Assembly: GCA_034440615.1 (NCBI GenBank)
Contig: JAOTOM010005183.1
Coordinates: forward strand, 764,501-828,500
Direction: 5' to 3'
Origin: Ashinkailepas kermadecensis
Taxonomy: Eukaryota > Arthropoda > Thecostraca > Neolepadidae
Length of the DNA stretch: 64,000 nucleotides
A program made the position numbers and the translations under genes. The number at the start of each line of letters is the position of its first letter. Within the stretch, counting starts at the first letter, position 1. The notes under the pieces were generated by a model. That model was not told the DNA's origin. It saw only the letters and a list, made by a program, of their open reading frames with translations, and did no database searches. Below are positions 1-11,938 of the stretch, one piece after another.

Positions 1-624
1 ATAGTGTCTTTTGGCCCCCCGAAACCAACAGAAGTCAACTAAATTAAAATGCAGTAACCTTTGCCGAGGTTAAAAAATAGCGTCTGGATGAAAGAATCTC
101 CAATTCTAAAGGATTTTTTTATATATAATTGTTTGGAAGCCAGTATAGTAGCATAGTAGATTCTGACACACATCGAGGGTTCCATGCTGATCAAGTTCTG
201 CTTACAGCAAGAGTTGACAAATTCGGATCCGCCAGTGTCCACGTGCACGAACGTTGACGTGGTACAACACGTTGAACGTGAACGTGAACGTTTTGGTAAA
301 CAAGAACAAAAATCCGGTAACATAGAAACGGTGGAGGTAGGCTGGGGCCCCTACACAGGAAATTATGTTGTCAATTCTTATTTTACTTTTTATTTTATTT
401 TAATTTGTATTATTATTTTTAAAATGTGCCCCTTTGCCAAATAGTGGTCGAAATCCGGTGGTTTTAACCAAAAATAGTGGGAGAATGGGCGTCCTCCAAA
501 TCCGTTCGACCCCTCCCCTGATGCAATTCCTAGGTACGCCACTGGGGGAGGGGAGGGGGGGGGGTTGACGCCGAAAACCGAAAGTTGGCCCCTCCCCCAA
601 ACCGGTGGGCTAGATCCGCCAGTG
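1..624 (-). mobile_element. hAT-type MITE, copy A (cut by window edge)
   Basis: This is the reverse complement of the complete element at 36677-37357; nearly the whole length aligns by eye. The visible terminus is GATCCGCCAGTG at 613-624, the same terminal inverted repeat as the complete copy. The other terminus lies before base 1. Short ORFs inside are not shared as proteins between the copies, so it is non-autonomous and would need a hAT transposase supplied in trans. It carries an internal second copy of the terminus-like GGATCCGCCAGTG (226-238) and a GTACGCCACTG motif (534-544), suggesting an older element is nested inside. The superfamily call rests on the 8-bp duplication of the other copy. 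Confidence 0.85.
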
Positions 625-1496
625 TATATATATAATGTGTGGGCAGTGCACACTGGATCACATGGCTTATGAATCTGATACCATTGAGTCGGGTCTGAAT
701 CGATTCAAATTTATGTTTGAGTCGTGAGTCGAATCATGCTTTGTGAGCTCTGAGTCGGAATTGAGTCGAATCAAATAATTTTGACCTGCTGTGAATCATG
801 AGTTGAATCGGATCTCAAGATCTATGAGTCAAATGTGAGCCGACTAAAAAAATTTGAGTCGAGCACAAGCCTGCCTTCCAGGTCAGGTCACAGAGGTGAA
901 CGTCGGGCGCCGTCAGGCACCCGGCGGTCGCAGTATTGTCATACCCTGGTCGTGAAACAAGTATAATTTTGGGCTGACCGTCACTGATATGGAAACTGAA
1001 GCCCTAACCTACCACTATTACGTTAATTAAGATCAAGGTTACCCATCGGATTAAAGTCGATACCAAGGAATATGTAATCAAACACCTACTGAAAGGGAAA
1101 ATCTTCGAAGCAGATTGTGCTGAGGCAAAGTTGATAGATTACACCAACCCAAAACTAATTGTTGCATTTTTGGTATCAGCGAGTGTGTCATGCTTGTTAC
1201 CATTCCCTCCCAAATCAGCCGATAAAAGCTGTCATGATTAAAGTCCTTATTATTCATGACAAGACCTTCATCACCCTTTTAAATATGTGAGTGAAATTGA
1301 TTGAAAAAGCAGTTTCAAAAAAAAAACAATTAGAGCATTTAAGCTTCTAGTGGTTTGCATTATGATCTTCAAATTCCGCGGTGCGTGTACTTTGTGTATG
1401 TTTCAGATCATTTCGCTTCGATCTCGCCTGACTTAAATATATGACAGTTATGATGGAGGGCATAGTTTTCCACTATGCGTACTTTGTTTCATATTA

Positions 1497-1497
<1 letters not shown>
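625..1497. other. Non-coding spacer with a decayed TGAGTCG repeat
   Basis: No gene seen. From about 684 to 862 the words TGAGTCG and GAATC recur at short, irregular spacing, as in a decayed tandem repeat with a unit of roughly 10-20 bp. The remainder shows no recognisable structure and no long open frame. Confidence 0.6.
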
Positions 1498-1821
<324 letters not shown>

Positions 1822-3364
1822 TATGTCAATCAGTAACAAAATAATGCGCTGGGGCAAACATCATACTATAAGTTACTTGTGTTATGGTTTGACATCAAAT
1901 GAACGTGTTGTATTTGTCGTATTATTGTTGGATAACTTGTCGAAACACTCATCATCAAACTTTGACTGCTTCCTTCGATTATTCCTTCATAAATGTTTCA
2001 CTGTAGGAGATTGGCACTTCAGTACACAGAACACGGTGCACAGGACACACTCCATTGGCACTTCAGTACACAGGACACATTCGTTTGGTCAACTCAGTAC
2101 ACAGGAAAATATAAATGTAGTTTTTGTATTGTTGTTCCGGATAAGACTAAGAATAGGTAGTAAGTATCATGCCACATTTTAGAGTTGTGCCCTTGTGAAT
2201 ACCGCGGTATAACCGGCCATTTATTCAGTGAAAAAGAACATACATTCCCTGTAAAACATTCATGGCGTTAGTTCACAGGCCAGGCTTCTGCGGTGCCTGA
2301 GCGTAATTATTACATCGGATGACATATATCAGATATTGAATGGTACATACAAAGAACATTCTAAATTTTCCCAAATCAAAAGAAATTGACATTAATAAGT
2401 TATGCTCATGATACTTCGCTCACGGCCCAATGCTCGTGGTCGCACTAATGGTCCAACGAGGTGTCTTACTGGTTACAGAATACATGAATAAACCATCGGT
2501 CAAATATAGAGCTTGACATCATTTTGAGTTCAATGTCATTTTGAGTTCGATGTCCCTGGTGGTATAAAAAAAAATACTTCTCCGGGAACTGTCCATTCCT
2601 GAATCATTCCCAAGCTGCCAAGCACCACACGCTGAAGCTTTACATACATACTCTTGAACATTGGAATCATAGAGGTTGAATAATGGAAGGGCTTCGCTAC
2701 GCCAGAGTGATTGCGTACCCGAGTAAAGAATCAGGTGCGCTTATCTGCAAAAAGGATGCATTCACTTTTTGGGGTGTTAGATGGGGATGTTCAATACTTT
2801 CTAATGTTCAAGGTACATGAATGTATGCCCATCAGAGCAGGGAACATCGGCAATTCGTTGATACATGATTAAATTTTCCATTGCTGAACTGAAATCGTTA
2901 AGCATAGAAGTGACCATTTAAAACAGACATGAAGTACAATACAAAAGTCACTGATAATTAAACCCTAATTGATGCTGTCGTAACTTCCTTGGACGCATTT
3001 AATTGAAATGCGCATCGGATTTAATCTGATTCTGCCTGTCGTGCACGGCATTCCGAGCCATGCGACAGCGGCTTTCTAAGATCCAGCCGGCTGCTGTATA
3101 CGTGCTAGCATGGGTCCTATATTCATCAAGAATTATGCGAAGAGAAACTTGGAATATGTTAGTTACCGGACATTGCAGAGCCCATGAATGAAGCAGCTCT
3201 GCTGGCCGAAAGAAGCATGGCTGTTTCAGCCGGGCATGAGATAAGGCAAGGTGTAAATCAATGGCGCGCACAAGTACCAGGTGAAGTGTATTGATCTGCA
3301 TACCAATTAGCAGCTGAGTTTATGCGGTTACTATGTAATCTTGTACTGGTGAATGCACCACAGT
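1822..3364. other. Non-coding spacer
   Basis: No supportable gene. Three short direct repeats built on CAGTACACAGGACAC lie at about 2022-2102, and a two-copy repeat (CATTTTGAGTTC) at about 2519-2550. A 100-codon open frame on the minus strand (2999-3301) matches no family I recognise. Confidence 0.6.
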
Positions 3365-3571
3365 GCAGGGGCGGATATAGAGATTTTGTTCGGGGAGGCA
3401 CTTGTCTGGCGCCATTTTTCTTTCCGAAGGAGAGTCTTTTCTACCAGAAGTCTGGGAAATTCACTGGGAGGGAAGGCGCCCTGGAGGAGCACCCTTTTCC
3501 AGTCGGAAGGGCGCCACATATCCATGGGGAGAGGAGCATGTCCCCAGTTTCCTCCAATTGATCCGCCAGCG
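3365..3571 (+). mobile_element. Old hAT-like MITE (family X)
   Basis: Begins CAGGGGCGGAT and ends ATCCGCCAGCG, imperfect inverted termini related to the CAGTGGCGGATC ends of the hAT MITEs in this window. Flanking octamers CCACAGTG (3357-3364) and CCGAAGTG (3572-3579) match at 6 of 8 positions, compatible with an eroded 8-bp target duplication. The 3' half contains CGCCACATATCCATGGG, shared with the related pieces at 15782 (reverse) and 47165-47612. No coding capacity. Confidence 0.55.
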
Positions 3572-4456
3572 CCGAAGTGTAACCACTAAAGGATCAGACA
3601 TCGTACTTGCTTGAGAACTTCCAGCAGATCATGCAATTAGTTTAGCTGACATCCATAGAACATATTCAATGTGGCTTGCTTGAACCTTATAAGATTGTGT
3701 GTAGTTAGAAACTATATTTAAGTAACGCGATGCCTGCCCGCTCCAACATCGGCTTTTATATTAGGTTGTGCCGTCTTTATGTCCAGCATGTATGAACTGG
3801 TAGATTCGTCCTTCCTTTAGTCGTACTTGTGAGCTACTGCTCTCAAACGCTTGGGACAGTTTGATTTAATTTACAGCGTACGAAAGCGTGCGAATCTGCA
3901 CAATCAGTGGTATGCATAGTATTTAATTAAACAATGCAACTGAGAAGAATACGGCTGCTGGAAGACAAAGCACAACCTTTCTATGGCTTAAGGCAGCGGT
4001 TCTCCACATAACCCAGTTGCACTTGTCTGCTCAGTTGAAGCTTCAAATGAAGGATGACACTTGCTATTTCTGAAATGCTTTGTTTTTGCTCAGTAGCTCA
4101 CCAGCAACACTTACAGAGGCGAAGTCGTGCCCGATACAGCTCCTACCCGAGCGCGGCTCGCTGGCATTTCGCAACAGAACAGAAGACCCGTTAGTGTGAC
4201 AACGTCTCCAAAAGTGGGGAGCACATATCTCATGTTAGAATACTCGTCAATGATAACATGTACACACCGTACGCCTGACGGGGATACTGCGGAAGTAGCA
4301 AGTCCATACTGCGTGTTCTATCTCGGATGTTATGAGATCTCTGAATGGCACAAGTCTGACCGCGGCGCAACAAGTAAATAGGATATATATTCATATAAAA
4401 ACAGATACTAACTTGACATAAATTACTATGGGGCAAAGGAATAATATTTTTTTCAC
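3572..4456. other. Non-coding spacer
   Basis: No repeat structure or gene recognised. Open frames are below 90 codons and unlike any family I know. Confidence 0.5.
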
Positions 4457-4635
4457 CTTTGCTCTTCGTTCCAACTCCTCGACTCTAACTCTAGCTGTCT
4501 TTCGAGGTCTACGTGATCGGTGTACAACTTCTGGCGGAATTCGATTGTTGTCGGACTCGACTTCACACGCCCAGGCTTGGACATTTTTGGTGACAAGCCA
4601 CACTCCTGTTTTCGGATCGAGGCTTGTGGGCTGCG
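4457..4635 (-). pseudogene. Possible isolated exon, unknown product
   Basis: The minus strand reads openly for about 60 codons, from QPTSLDPKTG to EELERRAK, with a basic-acidic C-terminal half that could be helical. It is preceded by a pyrimidine-rich TTCTTTTAG acceptor-like site (AG at 4637-4636) and followed by AAG|GTGAAA (GT at 4456-4455), an acceptable donor. I do not recognise the protein and see no partner exons, so this may be chance. Confidence 0.15.
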
Positions 4636-4864
4636 CTAAAAGAACTCCATTAGTATTTGCATGACGGTAGATGATCAGTATGCTCTTGGCTCCGCTGCGT
4701 TAACCCGAATCACTTTCCCGTAAAGCAGAAGTAAATAAACGCGAGGTGAATGCATAATGAAACCAGCACTGGGTCCAGACGAATGTCTTCGTAAACTGTA
4801 TGACACAAGGGTAATGATCCGAGATGCGATACCGGGTTTAAAGCCTATATATTGTATGCACGAG

Positions 4865-4877
4865 AGGATAGGCTTTG
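4865..4877. repeat. SINE target-site duplication, left
   Basis: AGGATAGGCTTTG, repeated exactly at 5045-5057 on the other side of the SINE. A 13-bp duplication is normal for LINE-mediated insertion. Confidence 0.95.
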
Positions 4878-5044
4878 CGGGGACGGGTGGTCTAGGGGTA
4901 AGATGCTCGTCTCACAACTGAAAGGTTGTGGGTTCGAGTCTCACCTGTCGCTACTCTTCGCCCGCGACCAATCGGCGTGAGAGATTGGCGACGCTGCATG
5001 ACTCAACGGTCGACGTGTCGTAAAACCAATAACAAACAATAACA
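4878..5044 (+). mobile_element. tRNA-derived SINE, complete copy
   Basis: A 167-bp SINE with a tRNA-like head and internal RNA polymerase III promoter: box A TGGTCTAGGGG (4888-4898) and box B GGTTCGAGTCT (4931-4941). A cloverleaf is only partly preserved: the T arm pairs, while the anticodon arm is shifted, so I do not assign the parental tRNA. The body contains GGCGTGAGAGATTGGCGAC and the tail is a short (AATAACAA)-type repeat. Perfect 13-bp duplications flank it, so both ends are exact. A second complete copy lies at 51854-52019 and a headless one at about 16279-16398. It encodes no protein and depends on a LINE for mobility. Confidence 0.95.
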
Positions 5045-5057
5045 AGGATAGGCTTTG
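5045..5057. repeat. SINE target-site duplication, right
   Basis: Exact repeat of AGGATAGGCTTTG from 4865-4877. Confidence 0.95.
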
Positions 5058-5624
5058 TGAGAACTGCATCTACAAGCTGGCGTATTCAAATTGTATTGTC
5101 GGCCTCATCATGTCTTACTTCGATGGGCCACATACGCCTCGAGGTGCCATGAAAAAATGGACGTTACCGTCTCTAAGGATCTGGTAACATCTCCCGAACT
5201 TCATGAAGTCCCGCTACGGTACTGCTTAAAGCTTTTTTTTTGGGGGGGGGGGGCGAACGATGGCTTCGACATCGCCAACTTCAAATATCGTATCGATATC
5301 ACCGCATTGCGGAAATACTGTTCTTACGGCCCACAATCGGCCTCATCGCAGGTAACCAGCCTCACAACTCAGCGTGACGACACTACCTGCCCGGCAGGCG
5401 GCGGCGCCCAGGTAAATGTAGCTCGGCGCGGCCGGCGGCCAGCCCGTACAACAGGGAGCGGCGAGCGCGCACCGTGCCGGAGCAGGTGCAGCGGCGGGCC
5501 CGCTGCAGGGCACCGCCGCGCACCAGCCGCGCAGCCGCACTGATTTACGACACGGTCAGCGAAAGCGCCCTCAGGTGCGTGAACGTGACGTGCCTGCCCC
5601 GGCCGGCCCGCGGTTCTTCCAGAT
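5058..5624. other. Non-coding spacer, becoming GC-rich
   Basis: Contains a T9-G12 homopolymer junction at 5233-5253. From about 5390 the base composition turns strongly GC-rich, leading into the minisatellite. No gene recognised. Confidence 0.5.
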
Positions 5625-6305
5625 AGGCCGGCCGGCATACCCCGACCGGAAGGTGTCGTCCGAGCCGAGCGGCACCGTCTGACGTGAGGTGTCCCGTCCC
5701 CCCCGGCCGGCACACCCCGACCGGTGACGGTGTCGTCCGAGCCGAGCGGCACCGTCTGACGTGAGGTGTCCCGCCCCCCCCCGGCCGGCACACCCCGACC
5801 GGTGACGGTGTCGTCCGAGCCGAGCGGCACCGTCTGACGTGAGGTGTCCCGTCCCCCCCCCGGCCGGCACACCCCGACCGGTGACGGTGTCGTCCGAGCC
5901 GAGCGGCCCCGTCTGGCGTGAGGTGTCCCGTCCCCCCGGCCGGCACACCCGACCGGTGACGGTGTCGTCCGAGCCGAGCGGCACCGTCTGACGTGAGGTG
6001 TCCCGCCTTCCCCCGGCCGGCACACCCCGACCGGAAGGTGTCGTCCGAGCCGAGCGGCACCGTCTGACGTGGGTGTCCCGCCTCCCCCCCCGGCCGGCAC
6101 ACCCCGACCGGTGACGGTGGCGTCCGAGCCGAGCGGCCCCGTCCGACGTGAGGTGTCCCCCCCCCCGGCCGGCACACCCCGACCGGTGACGGTGTCGTCC
6201 GAGCCGAGCGGCACCGTCTGACATGAGGTGTCCCGCCCCCCCCCCCGGCCGGCACACCCCGACCGGTGACGGTGTCGTCCGAGCCGAGCGGCCCCGTCCG
6301 ACGCC
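5625..6305. repeat. GC-rich minisatellite, about 77-bp unit
   Basis: About nine tandem units. The word GGCCGGCACACCCC recurs at spacings of 75-80 bp. Each unit also carries ACCGGTGACGGTGTCGTCC, GAGCCGAGCGGC and GTGAGGTGTCCC, with length variation mainly in the C-run. First and sixth units lack the GTGAC segment. Long minus-strand open frames here exist in three frames at once and change frame with each unit, so they are repeat read-through, not genes. Confidence 0.97.
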
Positions 6306-6572
6306 CGAGTGTTGATAGTTGGACATCTGTGGCCGGGACGCATTGCATTCCTGGTCATTCAGCGTCCACATCTTGACCGTTTATGGGCGAGTTAGAAACA
6401 GCAGTGGTCAACATGAGCGCATAGTTTCCCAGCCGGTGTCCAGAGTTGTAGAGAAGCATCGTGCAGAAGGTTGTTTGACATGAAGCTTGCCTAGGTCGAG
6501 TTGGATGGTGCTTCTCAAGAGGTGTGTTGGCCGGGATAACTACTGGCCGAGGTGGCCGCTGACCTGGCGCTC
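6306..6572. other. Spacer between two simple repeats
   Basis: Nothing recognisable. Confidence 0.4.
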
Positions 6573-6631
6573 CCCTCGCCCCTCCCCCTCCCTCTCCCCC
6601 TCCCTCTCCCCTCCCCCTCTCTCTCTCCCCC

Positions 6632-6693
<62 letters not shown>
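6573..6693. repeat. CT-rich microsatellite
   Basis: A CCCTCC-type pyrimidine tract (6573-6640) grades into a pure CT dinucleotide run (about 6641-6692). Confidence 0.97.
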
Positions 6694-6698
<5 letters not shown>

Positions 6699-7009
6699 TC
6701 CCCTATCTGGGTGGAGGTGGGGAGAGAGTTCCAGACCTCATCTAACTTTCAAACTAAGCTTTGCACGGAAACGAATGGGATGTCATCAGAAAGTCTCGAC
6801 CGATATAGCCCGGAAATGGCCCCACTGTTTATGTTAAAATGATTTGGAAATTTTAAATGGCGGTTTAAAAGATCATACAATTTTACTTTCGAACACATTT
6901 CATGTCTCCATTTCTGGTAAGATCACGGAGATTAAAAGCGCGACATTTGATAGCTAGCTGAACAGTGCATGACATTTGCCAAGTAATGTTCGTTGTTGGA
7001 CAAACATCG

Positions 7010-7925
7010 ATGACTTCAGATGACCTTGAACTTGACCATGATTCATAGCTTGGCTTCATTGGGTAATGTACGTCGTGCAATGCAATTTCTTCCGTTCTAT
7101 TTGCACTGCTCAGGCAAGAGAAGACCAGAAAACATACAATGCAAACAAAGTTGTCTAACTAAGTTTGGTTTTCTTTGGGTTCCTAGACTTGCCCTGACCT
7201 CAGGTCACTTGAAGATCAAACAAATTTGATGGGGTTCTTCTGAATCATTAGCATGCAAACAAATGTCACAAACGTGATTAGTAAAGTATCAATATTACAA
7301 AAATAGTTACATTGGCGCGAAATGTGTCAAAATTGACAGTGACCTTAGGTCACTGTCATTCAAATTAATTCAATTCATTGAAATGCATTTCGGAGACATG
7401 CGTGTCGCAAGCACTGCGAAGTTGTAATCACGTAGTAAGTTCATTTCAATATATTTTCACGTATATGAGCTATCGATCCTAAATGTATTATAAACGTCGT
7501 AATAGGACAATGACCTCGTATCGCCTTGACCTAGATTATGGTTCATAGTTTTGGTTCTACTGGATAATTTAGGTCGTGCAATGCAGCTTTGATACTTTTT
7601 AGACCATAAAAGCTCGAAATAAACCATAAAACAGCAGTGTCCAAATAGATTTAACACATTTGCACGTATTACCTTGACCTGACCTCAGGTCACTTGGCGG
7701 ATATCAAGGAAATTGGATAAGGAACATCTGATGCCACTGCATGTATACCAAGGTACCAACATGCGACAAGAATAACATACCTATTACAAAAATATTAAAA
7801 TTGGTACATAAGGTGCAAAATTGTCCATTATCTCAGGTCACTGACCTGACGTTAAACAGTCATCCAAGATATACGTGTTGTCGGCACTACCAAGTTGTAC
7901 TCACGTACTAAGTTTCACTTCACTG
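7010..7925. repeat. Two diverged tandem units of about 500 bp with AGGTCA sites
   Basis: The second unit repeats the first in order: TTCATAG...GGTAAT (about 7040 and 7540), CGTGCAATGCA (7073 and 7575), TGACCTCAGGTCACTTG (7196 and 7678), TATTACAAAAATA (7292 and 7775), GAAGTTGTA / CAAGTTGTA and ACGTAGTAAG / ACGTACTAAG. Every unit holds several TGACCT/AGGTCA hexamers, some as palindromes with no spacer or short spacers. No coding potential. Confidence 0.75.
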
Positions 7926-10281
7926 AGGTGACTTCGCGACCACGTGTAAGCGGAGCCCATCAGCACATTGCTGCTTGGTGTAACTGATGGAACACTACCT
8001 TATTGTGTCAACAAGTTGAAGATGCATTGTGAGGCCAGTGAGCTATAACGTGGTGAGAGGGAACATGCCAGTCCGTCTTTGCCAGAAATCGTGAATTATG
8101 GACAATTAGTCGCATTTGCTGTCATGAAGTGATCCATGTTGAATGTGATGGGTGATGGACATCGCATTTGCTGTAGCGATCGTGCATTTTCTGACATGGT
8201 TTGATAAGGCATTGTTGGTAGTGTTCCGCGGATGCGATGAAATAACAATTCATCAGCTTCCCGGACATTAAGAGGAAGGACATGGGGTAATAGCCAAACA
8301 TTTCGCCTGTATGGATGAGACTAGGTCACTGGCGTACGGTACTATATAATCTCATCCAAGTTCCATGAACAGAGGCGAAATATTTGCCTATTTCCACCTT
8401 CTCCGTCTTCCTGGTATTCGAGACGCTGATCAACTCTTATATGGTTCCTGCTTAATTTCTGCTGTTGTGTCTGTCATTGACTTTCGCAGGACACTTAATT
8501 GACTTCAGATGACCTCTTCGGGTCCTGGGGTTAACTTGGACGCTGGAACTAAACTTAGCTTCCATTTCCACCAATGGGTGCATGGTGCACAAGGAAATAA
8601 TGTCTTCCGACACCGCTTTTGAAGTCCTCAAACTGGGCCAACATCTCGATCTCATCGGATCGCTGGCTTTTGGGTCGAAAAATCGCAAATCCCACGCCTC
8701 AAACATTCCGAAATAATGAGGAAAACAGAGCTGAACATGCGAGGTTGGCATTGACTATTTGCGCAGATAACAAAAGCTAACCTGAGAGGTCATTCATGAA
8801 CCCGCAGCATAAAAATGAGGCACCAATCCCAAGAAGTGACGAGCAACATGCCGGCTTCTGGTTCCTGTCGCTGGCAGTCCCATTTGGAAACGGTGACGGT
8901 TGCGAGTCCCGCCCCCCACCCCTACCCATACTGTGGGAGGTGGTAAGATGCCGTGCACGGCCAAGGGTTCACCTGACGCCCACCAGCGGGCGAGCGGCTG
9001 CCACACGTCCTCCGCGACTGAAGATCCCGCCGGGGCCGTGTGGACCGATCCACGACCACTCGTGGACGAGTGGATGTGGGGGTGGGGTGGGGTGGGGGTA
9101 GCGGACCGGCACGGCTCCGGATGCAGACATGTCGCCAGTGTTTACACGTAGTCGTCCATCTGGCGCACGCCGGACGGCCGGGCCGTGTCGGTCGGCCGAG
9201 GCGACGCTCGGCGCTGACCCCGCAGTGTAAACACTGCCGGCCACCAGGCGCCTGGTCAAGTGGCCGCAGGCTAACCGCGCCGACCTAGCACCGGCCTCGG
9301 CCGCAGGTCAACCGCGCCGACCTAGCACCATCCGCAGCCGCTCGCTGTCGCCTGAGATGCGTCAGGCCACACGGTGTCCCCGCATGGCCTGACCCGAGGC
9401 AGACGGCAACTGCACCCGAAGCGCAGGCCACCCGACCTCAGGTGACCTGGGAGACCCGATGGAACCACTCTGGTGGATGTCGGTCTAGGTTACTCTCTGG
9501 GTTACCTCGAGGAATGAGGAAGAGGCGGTCATTCACGGTGTCTCGAGGAAGCCTGGGGTCGTCGCGAACGTCGCGGAGCAGTCTGAAGGCGCTCCTGGAG
9601 ACCTGGGTCCGGCTGTCGTTGTTCGAATTCCGGGACAGATTGGGATCTATGTCGGCTTGCTGAAAACTGTCGGCTGTATTTATCGACTGCCACTTGTACC
9701 GTCACTGTCATGCCATGCCATTGGTGCATTTCCCTGCTGTACGCAGTTGTAGTTGACTTCTCTTCTTCCAGAAACGCAGCTAAGGTCGTCAGCGAGATCA
9801 TCTAACCCCTCTCTTTCAGCGGGTATGTTTCTGTCGCGTTAAAGTTCTGGCTATGACTCAACCATCGTCGAATGGATGCATTTGACCACTCCCGATCATA
9901 TCCCTCACCCTACCCTCGCGATAATCTCAGCTAAGCTCCAGCCTCCTTGAATCAATTCAGTACCGTCTAGTAATTGAGTGCAGCAATGTAAAACATACGG
10001 AGTCACGGATGCCAGCGGCCAGGCGGATTATCTTCTGTTTGTAAATGATAGCCAGCTGGTTAATCCGACTGGCAAATGGCGAGACGGGTCAGCCATGTTT
10101 GGTGTGTATACTCGGCCAGTGAGGATCACTGAAATGGGTCACATCTGCCAGTGTGGCTCACTGAAGCGGGTCACAACATCTTAGGTAGTCATATGCATCA
10201 CTAATTGGGAATGAGGAACTGAACCCACATGTCACAGATCTGATATGGTTAATCGGTGTCATGGTGGATTTGATTTCGTTA
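7926..10281. other. Non-coding spacer with a GC-rich middle
   Basis: No gene recognised. Positions 8880-9430 are GC-rich with several CACC/GGTG runs; TAACCGCGCCGACCTAGCACC-like words recur at about 9270 and 9310. Open frames are under 110 codons and overlap on both strands. Confidence 0.5.
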
Positions 10282-10352
10282 TACATATATATATATGCAT
10301 GCATGCATGTGTGTGTGTGTGTGTGTGTGTGCATGTATGTATATGTATGCCA
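10282..10352. repeat. TA / TGCA / TG microsatellite
   Basis: TA repeats, then TGCA repeats, then TG repeats (about 10307-10330), then ATGTATGT-type units. Confidence 0.95.
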
Positions 10353-10403
10353 GTATACACAGCAGCAGTTCCACTGAAATTTCATCTTTGCTAGGCCCCA
10401 AGC

Positions 10404-10415
10404 AAGGATGGAGTC
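10404..10415. repeat. Probable target-site duplication of foldback element, left
   Basis: AAGGATGGAGTC, repeated exactly at 10882-10893 beyond the foldback element. Confidence 0.7.
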
Positions 10416-10881
10416 ATATTGAATTGTCGAAGAGACAGATTGGTAAAATTAGTATGATGATGAACGGTAAGTTACATATCAATTGAGGGAAAAATTAGTA
10501 CTTTTATGAAAAATGCAAAAACATTTCCCGCCGTTTCGACTTTATTGCCTTCATGAGGGAAACTTAGATATGGGTCGAGACTGAAAACATGTTAAGCATT
10601 TAAAAAAATAAAGATCAAATTGACTTTTCATACCTCCGACTTCAGCATCTTTTCGGCTGTGGATGTTCCGAAAAGGTGTTGAAGTCGGAGGTATGAAAAG
10701 TGAAGTTGATCGTGATTTATAGACATGCTTAAGCATGTTTTCAGTGTCGACCGATATCTAGTTTCCCTGATGAAGGCAATAAGTCGAAACGTCGGGAGAT
10801 GCCTTTGAACGTTTAATAACATAATTAACTTTTCACTCAATTGATACGCAACTTACCGATCGTCATCATACTATTTTTACA
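10416..10881. mobile_element. Foldback element with hammerhead-like words
   Basis: A long imperfect palindrome. The left arm (about 10438-10656) and right arm (10668-10878) pair over about 210 bp around an 11-nt centre. Exact or near-exact paired stretches include CTTTTCGG, CATACCTCCGACTTCA, GAAAACATG and TTGCCTTCAT. Perfect 12-bp direct repeats flank it. Read outward on the right arm, CTGATGAAGGCAATAAGTC is followed by GAAAC (about 10770-10793), the order of conserved words in a hammerhead ribozyme core. Stem II would have only three weak pairs and I find no convincing stem I. Penelope-type retroelements carry hammerheads in their terminal repeats, which can be inverted, and duplicate about 10-15 bp; that relationship is inference. 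No coding sequence. Confidence 0.7.
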
Positions 10882-10893
10882 AAGGATGGAGTC
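10882..10893. repeat. Probable target-site duplication of foldback element, right
   Basis: Exact repeat of 10404-10415. Confidence 0.7.
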
Positions 10894-11082
10894 CCTGGTA
10901 ATTGCCCATGGTCCCCTGGGTCATGACCAATTTCTTTTTCGACGGCACCCAAGAGGTCAACAAGAGCAGGGCCTCGATGAAGACAAATAGACTAGGGAAC
11001 ACAATCTGTGCTTGGCTATGATTTTTGTAGTTGACAACTTAATTGCACCAATCCTGGACGTCCAACTCATTCCATAGGCATG

Positions 11083-11602
11083 CCAGACAGCGCACACCTG
11101 CTGTCGTTCTTGCTGTTGGGGTCCTGGGGTCCCAGTCGCACATCTGTTGTCGTTATCGCTGTTTGGGGTCCCAGTCGCACACCTGCTGTCGTTTTTTTGT
11201 GCTGTTGGGGTCCCAGTCACGCACCTGCTGTCATTCTCGCTGTTGGGGTCCCAGTCGCACACCTGCCGTCGTTCTTGCTGTTGGGTTCCCAGTCGCACAC
11301 CTGCTGTCGTTCTTGCTGTTGGGGTCCCAGTCGCACACCTGCTGTCGTTCTTGCTGTTGGGGTCCCAGTCGCACACCTGCTGTCGTTCTTGCTGTTGGGG
11401 TCCCAGTCACGCACCTGCTGTCATTCTCGCTGTTGGGGTCCCAGTCGCACACCTGCTGTCGTTCTTGCTGTTGGGGTCCCAGTCGCACACCTGCTGTCAT
11501 TCTCGCTGTTGGGGTCCCAGTCGCACACCTGCTGTCGTTCTTGCTGTTGGGGTCCCAGTCGCACACCTGCTGTCGTTCTTGCTGTTGGGGTCCCAGTCGT
11601 GA
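11083..11602. repeat. 38-bp minisatellite
   Basis: About thirteen units based on TCCCAGTCGCACACCTGC followed by TGTCGTTCTTGCTGTTGGGG. Variants replace CGTTCTTGC by CATTCTCGC, and the first units are more diverged and of uneven length. The unit is not a multiple of three, so open frames in several frames on both strands are artefacts. Confidence 0.98.
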
Positions 11603-11938
11603 CAGCCAAAGGAGCCTTGTCGCGGCAGCAGTGACGAGCAATGGGGACCAAGGTTCGACTGCGGGGGGCAAAGCACACTACTGCAGGGGAAATTACCCCG
11701 CAACTACCATGTCGTCCGAAGCCCTGCACAAGGGGCGCTGCATAAGGATAACTCTCGAGTGAATGCCATCCATCACAGTGACGCGCACCCTATATTAGTA
11801 AGTTGGTGAACTCCATACCGTAAATGGTGGAGTTCCCACTACCCCATATGTATTCCATGTCAACCTGTTCTAGATTACACTTTGCCACTACTAGTTACAG
11901 TAAAATGAATTCAAAATTTACTCCTGGAGAGCCACCCG
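11603..11938. other. Spacer between minisatellites
   Basis: Nothing recognisable. Confidence 0.4.

Noticed and set aside
4878..4950. Functional tRNA gene
   Set aside because: Boxes A and B fit, but the anticodon arm is out of register and the body, tail and 13-bp duplications show it is a SINE.
5369..6358. Long minus-strand open frames of 266-329 codons
   Set aside because: They run through the 77-bp minisatellite in three frames at once; the unit is not a multiple of three.
11043..11762. Open frames of up to 239 codons on both strands
   Set aside because: Produced by the 38-bp minisatellite; each unit shifts frame.
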